Part shown: piece after piece, positions 48,401-58,798 of the stretch
Layout: every line of letters begins with the position of its first letter
Numbering within the stretch: the stretch's first letter is position 1
DNA from: Henckelia pumila
Lineage: Eukaryota; Streptophyta; Magnoliopsida; Lamiales; Gesneriaceae
Length of the DNA stretch: 64,000 bases
Direction: 5' to 3'
Assembly (NCBI RefSeq): GCF_033568475.1
Contig: NC_133120.1
Location: 56,097,499-56,161,498 of the forward strand
Position numbers and translations under genes: made by a program
The notes under the pieces: generated by a model
Told to the model about the DNA's origin: nothing
The model's input: only the letters and a program-made list of their open reading frames with translations
Database searches by the model: none

Positions 48401-51400
48401 GCTCAAGAAGCACCTGACGATGTTATAGCAGGTAACTGTTCGATTTTCGGTTATTCTGCTCATGTCTTGATAGATACAGGTGCTTCCCATTCTTTTATCT
48501 CTGAGAAATTCGTATTATTGCATGCTTTGCCAACTGAATTGTTGCCTATAGTAGTAGCTGTTACTTCACCTTTGGGTGGAAGAATTGTTTCTGTCAGATT
48601 AGTCAGGAACTGTGAACTGTGTTTTGAAGGAAATTTGTTAAAATTCGACTGTATTGTACTTGGACTGTCAGATTTTGATTGTATTGTCGGGATAGATGCT
48701 TTAACCAAGTACAGGGCGACAGTCGATTGTTTTCTGAAAGTTGTCAGGTTCAGACCTGAAATGGCAGACAAGTGGAAATTCTTTTGTAAGGGTTCTCGAT
48801 CTAGAATTCCTTTAATTTCAGTGTTATCTATGACTCGTTTGCTGCAGAGAGGTGCAGAAGGATTTTTGGTGTATGCAGTGGATGTACTGAAATCTAGCCC
48901 AGCGTTGGTAGATTTACTAGTGGTTAAAGAATTTGCGGATGTATTCCCGGAAGATGTTCCTGGATTTTCGCCTATTCGAGAAGTCAAATTCAGTATTGAC
49001 TTAGTGCCAGGTACTCAACCTATTTCAAAAGCTCCTTATCGTATGACACTTGTTGAATTGAGAGAGTTGAAGGAGCAGCTTGAGGATTTGATTGCCAAGG
49101 GATACATCAGACCTAGTGTATCGCCTTGGGGTGCTCCTGTTCTATTTGTGCGGAAGAAGGATGGTTCTATGCGGCTCTGTATCGACTACCGCCAATTGAA
49201 TCAGGCTACAATTAAGAACAGGTATCCTTTACCCCGAATAGATGACCTTTTTGATCAGCTGCAGGGTTCTTTTGTCTACTCTAAGATTGATCTGAGGTCA
49301 AGTTATCACCAGTTGAGAGTGCGAGAGGAAGACGTTCCTAAGACCGCATTCAGGACGAGGTATGGTCACTTTGAGTTTATAGTCATGCCATTCGGTTTGA
49401 CTAACGCTCCAGAAGTTTTTATGGGTTTGATGAACCGTATCTTTCAACGTTATTTAGATGAGTTCGTCATTATCTTTATCCATGATATTCTTATCTACTC
49501 GAAGAACCGTACTGACCATGCAGAGCACTTGAGGACCGTACTGCATATTTTGCGAGTTGAGCAGTTGTTTGCCAAGCTGTCTAAGTATGAATTCTGGTTA
49601 GATCGAGTTGTCTTTCTCGGTCATATTATTTCTGAAGATGGGATTTCTATCGATCCCAGCAAAATCGAAGCGGTAATGAATTGGCCTAGACCTACATCAG
49701 TACCTGAGATCCGAAGCTTCATGGGTTTAGCTGGTTATTACCGTCGTTTCATCGAGGGTTTCTCGTCTATTGCTAAGCCAATTACCCAGCTGACTCAGAA
49801 GAATGCGCGTTTTGTCTGGACTTCAGATTGTGAGGCTAGCTTTGTTGATCTAAAGAGGAGACTGACCAGTGCTCCGATTCTTTCTATTCCGAAGGGTACT
49901 GGAGGTTTCACAGTCTATTGTGATGCTTCTAACCGAGGCTTGGGTTGTGTTCTTATGCAGCATAAGCATGTGATAGCGTATGAATCGAGACAGCTGAAAC
50001 CGCACGAGACCCGTTATCCGATTCACGATATTGAACTAGCTGCGATCGTCTTTGCACTGAAGATCTGGCGTCACTATCTTTATGGTGAGTCTTTCGAGAT
50101 CTTTTCTGACCATAAGAGCCTCAAGTACTTATTTTCGCAGGCAGAGCTGAATATGAGACAGAGAAGATGGTTAGATCTGTTGAAATATTTTGACTGCGAA
50201 ATCAAGTATTATCCCGGGAAGCCGAATGCAGTTGCAGATGCCTTGAGCCGAAAGCTTTGTTCTTTATCTCTTTCTACTATTGGTGTTTCTCAGTTGATCG
50301 ATGATTGTTGCACTTCTGGTTTAGAGTTTGAAACAGATAGGGAGACTATCAGAGTGTTTGCTATTCAAGCCGAACCGGAGTTGTTTGTTGCAATCAGAGA
50401 AGCACAGAAGTCTGAGCCGAGAATTCAGGTTTCAGTAGAGAAAGTCAGATCTGGGCATCAGTCTGAATTCCAGGTTAGAGATGACGTCTTGTTTGTGAAT
50501 AATCGTCTTGTTGTGCCAGATATTGCGGAGTTGAGACAGCGTATTCTTCAAGAGGCTCATTGCAGTCGGTTCAGTATTCATCCTGGAGGTCGTAAGATGT
50601 ACAACGATCTGAAGAGTCAGTTCTGGTGGAAGAGAATGAAGAGCGACGTAGCGAAGTTTGTATCTCGGTGTTTGAACTGCCAGCAAGTAAAAGCAGAGCG
50701 GAAGCGACCAGGAGGTCTTTTGCACAGTCTATCTGTACCTGAATGGAAATGGGATCACATTTCTATGGATTTCATCACGAAGCTACCACGATCCGTTTGA
50801 GGATGCGATGCTATTTGGGTAGTGATCGACCGATTGACGAAGTTTTCTTGTTTTATTCCGTACAGGATGACGTATCGTCATGATCAGATGGCTGAGTTGT
50901 ATGTTAGCAATATTGTGAGATTGCAGGGTGTGCCGAAGTCGATCGTTTCAGACAGAGATCCTAGATTCACTTCGCACTTCTGGCATAGTCTTCAGGAGGC
51001 ACTTGGTACTCAATTGCATCTGAGTACAGCTTATCATCCTCAGACAGATGGACAGTCAGAGCGGACTATCCAGACGTTAGAGGATATGCTGTGAGCGGTG
51101 GTGCTAGACTTTGGCACTAGTTGGCAGGATTCTTTGCCTCTTGTCGAGTTTTCTTACAACAATAGCTTCCAAGCGAGTATCGGTATGGCGCCTTTTGAGG
51201 CTTTGTATGGCAAGAAGTGCCGATCTCTGCTGTTTTGGGATGATTTGTCCGAGTCACCAGATTTGGGGCCGGAAATGCTTCGAGATATGGCAGAGCAGGT
51301 TAAGATCATTCAGACCAGAATGAAGTCAGCTCAAGATAGACAGGCGAAGTATGCGAATGTCAGACGTAGACCTCTGAGTTTCGAGCAGGGAGACCGTGTT

Positions 51401-51805
51401 TTTCTTAAGATTTCTCCGTTCAAAGGCACTGTCAGATTCGGTAAGAGAGGGAAGTTATCTCCGAGATTCATCGGTCCGTACGAGATTCTCGAGAAGATAG
51501 GCGAGCTTGCCTACAGACTTGCACTTCCTCCGTCTTTATCTGGTATTCACGACGTTTTTCACGTCTCTATGCTGCGAAAGTATCATCCAGATCCTTCTCA
51601 TATCCTTCAGCCTGACGAAGCCGAGTTAGACGAGACTCAGAGCTACTTTGAGCGACCGATTCAGATCCTTGATCGGAAGGAGAAGCAACTCAGAACCAAG
51701 TTGATTCCGTTAGTGAAAGTGCAGTGGAGCTGTCACGGAGTCGAGGAAGCGACTTGGGAGACAGAGTCTGACATGAGACAGCATTTTCCAAAGTTATTCG
51801 GATGA
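48401..51805 (+). pseudogene. Gypsy 1 pol: protease, RT, RNase H, integrase, chromodomain-like end
   Basis: Same frame as the end of gag. Protease [10 protein letters not shown] (48467). Reverse transcriptase: LCIDYRQLN (near 49180), [13 protein letters not shown] and FIHDILIYS (near 49480); the first Asp of the usual FIDD pair is His, which should abolish catalysis. RNase H: VYCDAS (near 49920) to ADALSRK. Integrase HHCC at 50550-50690, MDF with the first catalytic Asp (near 50770), SDRDPRF (near 50955) and the Glu region QTDGQSERT. Chromodomain-like end at about 51670-51800. TGA stops at 50798 and 51092 probably replace CGA Arg codons. Stop at 51803-51805. Confidence 0.92.
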
Positions 51806-51891
51806 CGTGAGTTCTTCTTACTGTCTTTAGTTCTTTATTCTATCTTATGAGTTGTGGTTCTCGTTGATTTCGAGGACGAAATCTCTTCTTA

Positions 51892-51903
51892 TTGGGGGAG
51901 AAT
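51892..51903 (+). other. Polypurine tract of gypsy element 1
   Basis: TTGGGGGAGAAT just before the 3' LTR start at 51904, after the lineage-typical 'tttcgaggacgaaat' (51869-51883). Confidence 0.85.
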
Positions 51904-53961
51904 TGTAACGCCCCGTTTTTATCTTAAATGAGTTTATTTGAGTTAATCAGAGATTACAGAGTTCTCGAGCCGATTTGTTTTTGATCAGGGTCCTTTTTGC
52001 AAATTTTGGAAATTTTAGGGACTAAAACGCAAATATTGATTTTTTATATATTATCTACACTTAGAAATTGATTGGGAAATCTTCATCTTCCTCCCCAAAC
52101 CGTGAAGCACCATTGAAGCTTGGGGAAACGCCTTTCAAGCTTTTCCAATCTCGGTTTCCGGTCGATCCGTCCGTTAGAAATTATTTTTGAAGGCAGATTA
52201 TCGATCACGGCAACGAGAACTTCGTTATATCGTAAGTTCTCCTTCGATCCGACGCATTCTAGTTTTTGGATGTTGTTAGAATCATTCTAGATTCGAGTAT
52301 GTTGTTCTCTACAGTGTTCTGATCGTTTATTATCTGTCGATTTTGAAATAGAGCGACGTTCGGAATTGTTATGATTTTTGGAAGCCATTTTCGAAAGTTT
52401 GAGCTTTGAGATTTGTTGGGATGGCCTTGTTGTTGTGGTATTAGCATTGTTATGAGATTATATCGCTATTGAACTGCTGTCTGCGTTGTCGGTTTGTTCA
52501 GTTATAGCCGTTAAGCCGCGGGTTTGAGTTTTAGAGATTTGAACCGTTTTTGGGTTGTTGGACTTTTGCTTGAGTTAAACGTTGTTGTTGATCACTTTTT
52601 GTCTCCGTACAGATTCGTTTGGAGTTTGTGAAGCCAGTGTTAATCAGCCTTTTGATCGTCAAGAGATTGGACGAAGAACGGTAAAGAGATTCGCCTTGAA
52701 CCGTTGTTGTTGTTTAGATTGTATAGCTTTTGATACAATCTTTTGTTGTAGCTTAGCCAGAGTTGGAGCTACTGCATTGAAAGGTAAAAGTAGTCATCTT
52801 AGCGGGATAGCATACTCGGGACTGTTGGTTCTCGAGTTTCCCTTTTTAAATCACATATTGCATCGATACTTGTTCTAGCATGTGGAACTTGTATTTGGTT
52901 GATTGATTGAGTTTTGTTATGTGGCTTAGGTTTATGTTTCTGTTATGTATTCATCTTGAGCCTACTTTGATTTCAGCGGGCAGAACCGCCCTTTTTGTTT
53001 AGACGTTTGGGAACTATGATTGAGTGGTCTAGGTTGTAGTATTTCGCCTAGTGCTAGCATACTCATTATGGTTGCTCAAAGTCTAGAGGAGTGGGATACG
53101 TGGCACCACCTCGATTGGGAGAGTCGGTGAGTCGTTATGTGATCTCATCCTCGGGATCCCAAAAGCAGAGCAGTAATCCCTTGTTTATCAGAATTGATAT
53201 CCTGGTTTTAAAGACATGCATATCATTAGCTTCAACTTGAATATGTTGTTTGATAGCATGTTGTATATTCATTACTTGTTATGTTATTTTTACTGGGAAT
53301 GTCATTCTCACCGGTTTATCCGGCTGTTGCTTTGTTTTGTATGTGTACTTGGCAACAGGTGGGGCAGGACCAAGTCAGCGAAGGCCTGGTTAGCAACAAG
53401 AGGGAGAGCTAGTAGTGAGACTCGGTTTAGAAGTCGTGTCAGCATGTCTACCTAGTTGTATTTGAACATGTTTAGATATCGAACTTCATTATGTTATTGT
53501 ATTGTTTATGCGAGCTGTGTTGAAAGTTTGTCGTTACAAATCCAATACTTTTGAGCGGTTGTGTAACCCTAGAATTTCATGTATTAGTTGGAGAACTTGT
53601 GATTGTAATGCATGATAAAATGTTGTTGGTTTTGGACTCAAGTTCTAGCATGATTTCTGCTGTTTTTGCTCTGTTTCTGTCACCGCTCGATCCGCAAGAT
53701 CTTGCAGATCGAGCGAGGGCAAGCTGTTCTATCCTCTGTTTCAAATTTTTGGTGGCTCGCTTGCAAGATATTGCGGATTGAGCGAGGGCTGAGTTTTTCA
53801 GGCAGTAACTTTGGCAAAGTTGCTCGCTCGATCCGCAAGATCATGCGGATCGAACGAGGCAATGTTTCAAAAAAAAAATCTTATTGCTTTTAACCTTTGG
53901 TTATTGTATGCCTTATTGTTGTTTAATCCCGAGATTAGTTGTTTGGAATCGAGGTCTCACA
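51904..53961 (+). repeat. 3' LTR of gypsy element 1
   Basis: 2058 bp. Hairpin modules at 53684-53716 (nearly full), 53756-53784 (shortened) and 53823-53858 (full, one arm mismatch). The modules shortened here are not the ones shortened in the 5' LTR. Confidence 0.93.
53684..53858 (+). repeat. Hairpin modules in the gypsy 1 3' LTR
   Basis: Same three modules as at 46668-46834. Module 1 keeps about 12 nt that the 5' LTR copy lost; module 2 has lost about 5 nt that the 5' LTR kept; module 3 has one G to A change in an arm. Confidence 0.88.
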
Positions 53962-53966
53962 AATCC

Positions 53967-55319
53967 TCCCTGCGGAAAGACTTTCTTTCTTTTGGCCGCC
54001 TTTTTCTGTAACAATGTCGGATCAACGGGTTGTCTCGGCTGTAGCCACTCTTCGTCTGCTCGAACTTGGACACCAGCCTGAATTCATAACTCGGAGATGA
54101 TGCTGGGAAAGAAAAGGCCCAAGGAGGACGTTTAGATGGAGCGGCGGATCTCACTGTGAATAAGACGACCGACATTGATCGGCCACCCCAGACTCAATGC
54201 ATACAAAAGAATGGCACTCGCCATGTTCTCACTGCTGGTATGAGAAATAGGCATCAAACACTTTGTAGTAAACACGAACCAAATCTACGACTCCACCAAT
54301 AAGAATTTTTCTGAAAAATTAAGATACGTGTTCGGGTCATGCCAAGTCGGCTCATAAAAACACAATTGTTCCAAAATTTCATTATAATAAGGGTCGAACT
54401 TCAAACTATGATACATCACATAATCAACAACAGGAGTTTGAAGTAAGACATTCAGGGCATTTTCATCAAAAGAAACTAGTTTTCCCCGAACATACGCTTT
54501 ACCATCCTCTCTCTCAGCATCATTTGCATAAAACTCTCATACTAAAGGCACAACGGTTGCCTTAAGTTGTTGATAGAAAAATTCCAAATTCCTATGTCCA
54601 ATCTATATAGCTACACCACTATCCCTATGCATTAATTCCACACCCCTCTCAGGAATAGGGGTGCGATTAAGTTTAGCTCTATCGTACCTTTCTTTGGCCG
54701 TAGCGTTGACAAATTTTCCGGCGAGGCCCGATGATGACGAAGAAGCCGGAGCTCGCTGGGATGAAGAGGCCCATCCAATCTTGCTCGTTTTGGACCCATG
54801 GAGGATGAGTGGTGATAAGTAAATTTCGGCAAGAATGAGGAGGAGAGGGGACTCGGTTGGTGGTGAATCGACGAGATAACTTGACCGGCGACAGAGATGG
54901 ATGACTGGAATGAGAACAAATGGAAGTCCGACGGCTGGTGCTCGGTGGTTAGATGGAGATACGGAGGAGCCGCGGCATAGGTGTGGTAGATGGCCTGCGC
55001 GGTGGAGATGGCTCGGCTGTCTCGAACAAATGGAGGACCGGCGGTTGTGCGGAACTTGGCGGTATGGATGACGAGCCAAGATTGATTTCTGCAAGTAATT
55101 GAGTAGAATTAGTGAGGAGGAGGAGATGAGGATTTGGGGGTTTAGGGATTTAAAATATGGGAGCGAAAAAGTGAGGGGGAGAGGAAAGAGGGATCCCGAT
55201 ATATTGCGATTAAAACACGCTCGCTCGAGCGAGAGAAATGTGCCAAAAAAATTTCTTAACAGACAGATGCTCGCTCGAGCGCATATGGCGTCCGCTCGAG
55301 TGAGCTTCTTTGTTCCCAA
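53967..55319 (-). pseudogene. Tat/Athila extra ORF, N-terminal and middle part
   Basis: The minus strand has an open stretch of 238 codons (55319-54603), rich in Ser and Pro, ending near 'KERYDRAKLNRTPI'. After stops, the frame at about 54500-54350 reads 'GKAYVRGKLVSFDENALN' and 'DPYYNEILEQLCFYEP', the pattern of the 'putative plant transposon protein' domain found in extra ORFs of Tat/Athila-type elements. The part at 54140-53967 continues towards the gypsy 1 insertion, across which the frame resumes at 44885. Several stops show it is dead. Its role is unknown. Confidence 0.65.
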
Positions 55320-55354
55320 AAATTCAAAAACAAAGACCCGCTCGCTCGAGCGAG
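55220..55354 (-). repeat. CTCGCTCGAGCGAG palindromes inside the Tat/Athila element
   Basis: A full paired module at 55270-55304 (35 nt) and single 14 bp palindromes at 55220-55233 and 55341-55354. They are the same core as in this element's LTR (26084-26321) but lie in the internal region around the start of the extra ORF. Confidence 0.85.
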
Positions 55355-55503
55355 ACTAAATTTTCGAAAATAACACAAAAATTTCAAAAACTAACTTAAA
55401 AGCAAAAAATAACGCAAAACAAAAAAAAATAGGGAAAAGAACACTGGATTGTCTCCCAGTCAACGCTAAATTTATAGTCTATAGCTCGACTATACCTCCC
55501 TTT

Positions 55504-56004
55504 TTAATTTTTCGGGTCATGTATGTCGACAGTGGTCTGTGTTTGATCCACGATACCACCTCGATAAACTTTTATCCTTTGCCCATTAACTTTGAATGCT
55601 CCTGTGGCATAACTATAAATTTCCACAGTGCCATACAGCATCACTTGCTTGATAGTGAACGGTCCTGACCATCTCAAACGTAGCTTTTCTGACATGAGCT
55701 TCAAACGTGAGTTATATAATAAAACAGTTTGGCCTACCTCAAACTTACGCGAGACGATGCGTTGATCATGCCATTTCTTGGTTTTTTCTTTGTAAATCCT
55801 TGCATTCTCATAGGCATCCAACCTAACCTCCTCAAGTTCATTCAATTGCAGCAAACGTTCTTCACATGTAACATGCACATAAAAATTCAGAAATTTAGTA
55901 GCCCATAATGCTTTGTGCTCTAATTCAATAGGAAGATGACACGCTTTACCATATAACAGCCTAAAGGGAGAAGTTCCTATAGGTGTTTTAAATGCAGTAC
56001 GATA
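55504..56004 (-). pseudogene. Tat/Athila integrase, C-terminal part
   Basis: On the minus strand the frame begins at the gypsy 2 junction with [10 protein letters not shown], then [19 protein letters not shown], the standard segment after the integrase core in Tat/Athila elements, then 'KVGQTVLL'-like and 'GPFTIKQV' parts and a stop at 55506-55504. The catalytic core is upstream of 56005 and not in the window. No stop occurs in the part seen, so it may have been intact until gypsy 2 inserted. After the stop comes 'agcgttgactgggagacaat', a common landmark in this lineage. Confidence 0.88.
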
Positions 56005-57342
56005 TGTAACACCCGGTATTTTTAATACGTAAATTCGCATGCATAATTAGGAATTTTATTTATTTAGAATTTTAGATTTATGGGTTAAATAATTATGTGA
56101 AATTATTGGTGCATGTTTTAAGTTATTTTTAAGCATTTAACCCATAATTAGTGATTTTTCATGATTTATGGAAATTTAATTATTTTATCGCGTAGACGGG
56201 ACCGTGGACGGACGAGATGACAACTTTCTATCCAATTTATTTCATGAGCATTTTTAGAGCCCAAAAATATTATTGAGTTTTATTTCCTCAAAATTATTAG
56301 TATTTAATTTTATATGATTTTAGGAGTCCATTTTTATTCAAAATAAGCCAAAATAATGACTTTTTATTATCTTTAAAATTCCCTTAATTATTTATTTCGG
56401 GATTTTTAAATTAGTTATCAGATTTTAATTTTTAGTTAGAGCTTTTAAGTTATATATTTCATAATTAAAAATCCATATTAATATTTTATTATCCTAAAAA
56501 CCTATTTTTAATTAAAAACACCCTAATTCTACCCCAAACCCTCACGCCTCCAAGCTCTCAGCCAACACCTCCTGGCATCCTCATCTTCTTCATCGGCTAG
56601 CAATCTCCAAGGCTCCATAGCCACGATTTTGAAGCTTCCGAGTTGAGTCATCGTCGTCCCGTCATCCCGGACTCGTCACCTACGCCTTTACTCTTCAAAC
56701 TTCGGTGCAAGGCATGATTCTTTCTCTAATTTTTGTGCCATATCAGTGCTTATGCGTGTGTGTGTGTATGTATCATTTTTTTTTTATTCAAGAAATTTCA
56801 GAAAAAAATCGAGAAGGATTGAATGTATGCACTAGTTCACGTTTTTGGGAATCATGTTCACGTTTTTGGTTAAGGGGCGTGCATGGCTGCTGGTCAGGGC
56901 TGTCAAGGGGTTCGTCGGGGTCCTTAGGCTAGCTTGGCTTGGTCAGTCATGGGCTAGATAGAGGCTTGGGCGAGCTGGTGCAAGAAGTAGCCATGGGGTG
57001 CGCAGGTTAGGGTTTCTGGAAGGAGGGTTCAGCCTTGGGCTAGGGTGAAGGGTTGAGGCCGAGCTAGGGCAGGTTCGAACCACCCAGACGTGGGCTACGT
57101 TTGGGCGGCGGCGCTCCGGCCAGGGGTGGCAGCAGCCAAGGAGTGGCTGCTGCTCACGGCCGCAGCAGGAACTAGGAAAGGGCGACGGGTTTTAGGGTTT
57201 CAGTGGTGGGTCCGGGTCGGGTTGGTGGTCCGGGTCAAGTCAGTGGGTCTTGGGTTATGTTAGTTGGGTCCGGGTCCGGGTTAAGTTAGTCGGGCTCGGG
57301 TATTTTATTTTTAAGTTAATTATTAAGTTATAGTGTTTTAGT

Positions 57343-57610
57343 TGGGCTAAATAGACTAATTAAATTAATGGGCTACATTTAAATTTATTAATGGGCTTGA
57401 ATAATTATTTTAAGTTAGCCTAAAAATTTTTATGGGCTTGGGAGCCCATGAAAATTATTGGGCCAGTATTTGGGCTTTTGGGCCCATTGGGCCAGAATAG
57501 GTTGTTATTGGGCCAGGAATATTTTATTGGGCTTGAATTTATTAATTGGGCCTAGAAATGTATTTTTGGGTTTAAGTGTATTAATGGGCCAGTCTCAGTG
57601 TTAATGGGCC
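57343..57610 (+). promoter_or_regulatory. Dense TGGGCC/TGGGCT cluster
   Basis: At least 13 TGGGCY hexamers on the plus strand within about 270 bp, the first near 57343 and the last near 57605. TGGGCY is the site II element bound by plant TCP factors, active in dividing cells. Whether this drives the element is inference; the transcription start is not known. Confidence 0.6.
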
Positions 57611-57890
57611 AGAATTTAAGAAAAAGGGCTTGAGTGTTAGACCCAACAATTCAGTACAACCCATGAGAAATTGCATGTGTCTTGAATATATATTTAATTA
57701 TTTTTATGCATGGAAGTTATTTTTAATATTTGTATGTTAGTATGAAATTAAATTAAATATATATGAAGGACACACATTTTATTTAAGTACATGCATTCAT
57801 GAAATAATTTTTTATGCATGATTTAATGTTTGAGGTTGAGCAAAAGAAAACAATTTTATGTTGAAAGTTGAAGTAGTGTAACAATTTAAG

Positions 57891-57959
57891 GGGGATTCAT
57901 CCCCATATGTGAACTATTGAAGGGCAGTTTACTGCCAATTTAAGAGGTGATTCGTCACC
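57891..57959 (+). repeat. Three small hairpins in the gypsy 2 LTR
   Basis: GGGGATTCATCCCC (57891-57904), GGCAGTTTACTGCC (57923-57936) and GGTGATTCGTCACC (57946-57959, a perfect 5 bp stem with a TTCG loop), followed by gccacgtacg. Same position and downstream anchor as the five-hairpin cluster of the non-autonomous element. Confidence 0.9.
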
Positions 57960-58614
57960 GCCACGTACGTTGGTTTATCACGCTGATCAGTATTTAATGT
58001 ATGTATGGTTACACTATGGAGACGACCTTTCGATGTTAGAAAATACTTTGCTCAACAATGTTTATGTATTATTATGATATTTAAGTTTATGTTATGTTCA
58101 TGATATTTTATAAGCATGCTCATTCATGTATATGTTATGTATTAGTATTAAAGTGATTTAAATTATTTTAAACCCTTGTTATGTTAGCATGTTGGGCCTC
58201 TAGGCTCACTACACTGATGTGGTGCAGGTGAGTACGTAGAGGAGGACGTAGTACCCACCGGCGGCGAGGACCTATGAGCGGACATGCAGTAACCCCGTGA
58301 CCGCTGTCTGAGTCTATGTCATGTTATGAATATTTTTATCATGTTATACATTTTATTTAAATATTTTCAGTGCATGCAAATTTTATTTATTCCGCTTATG
58401 TCAGTATTTTATTGGTCAGTATTTTATTAAATGTTAGACTCAGATATTTAATTTATTAAAGGTTGCATTTTTTATTTAAGTTATTTATTTTTAAAACTAT
58501 TTATTCTGTGCATATATGTATGGGCATGTATGTACATATTATTATTTAGTAAGTATATATAAAAAAAAATTTCCGCATATTTATTTATATTTAGAGAGTT
58601 AGGGTCGTTTCAGT

Positions 58615-58626
58615 TGGTATCAGAGC
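58615..58626 (+). other. Primer binding site of gypsy element 2
   Basis: TGGTATCAGAGC, a perfect match for the initiator-Met tRNA end, two bases after the LTR end (TTTCA/gt). Confidence 0.95.
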
Positions 58627-58798
58627 ACGGTCCTTGGAGGGGTCATTACTGCTATGCGAGCTCAGAAATCCACGCTATCGGTCTGTAAGTTTTAAGTGTT
58701 TATAGCATGATTTACTTTTAAGAATTTAAGTTAGCATTAATGTTAAAACACTTAGTTATGCATGGCGATTTACGTAAAGAAATATGTGGTGGTGCAGA

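Larger units (their letters stand above)
44886..53961 (+). mobile_element. Gypsy element 1 (Tekay-like chromovirus), TSD AATCC
   Basis: Complete 9.1 kb insertion into the Tat/Athila extra ORF. Flanks are AATCC at 44881-44885 and 53962-53966. LTRs of 2055 and 2058 bp begin TGTAACGCCCCG and end GGTCTCACA. Order: 5' LTR, primer site, gag, protease, reverse transcriptase, RNase H, integrase with a C-terminal chromodomain-like end (LIPLVKVQW...EEATWE), purine tract, 3' LTR. Coding regions are inactivated. Nearly identical LTRs suggest a fairly recent insertion. Confidence 0.95.
25128..56004 (-). mobile_element. Tat/Athila-type gypsy element, host of the nest (partial)
   Basis: The host element is seen in four pieces: 25128-27570 (3' LTR and 3' non-coding DNA), 44402-44885, 53967-55503 (extra ORF) and 55504-56004 (integrase end). 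They are separated by the copia element and gypsy 1 and cut by gypsy 2 at 56005. All pieces lie on the minus strand in the expected order. The extra-ORF frame runs from one side of the gypsy 1 insertion to the other when one AATCC copy is ignored, which shows that the pieces belong together. The 5' half lies beyond the window. Confidence 0.85.
56005..58612 (+). repeat. 5' LTR of gypsy element 2
   Basis: 2608 bp, from TGTAACACCCGG to GGTCGTTTCA. In order: AT-rich start, GC-rich block (about 56880-57250), TGGGCY cluster (57343-57610), AT-rich part, hairpin cluster (57891-57959), and an AT-rich end. The 75-codon frame at 56705 has no known relatives. Confidence 0.92.

Noticed and set aside
48460..48987. 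175-codon minus-strand frame
   Set aside because: It is the shadow of the gypsy 1 protease region, which has clear family motifs on the plus strand.
54603..55319. A 238-codon frame that could be a host gene
   Set aside because: It sits between integrase and the continuing extra ORF of the Tat/Athila element, in the expected order and strand, and is followed by stops in frame.
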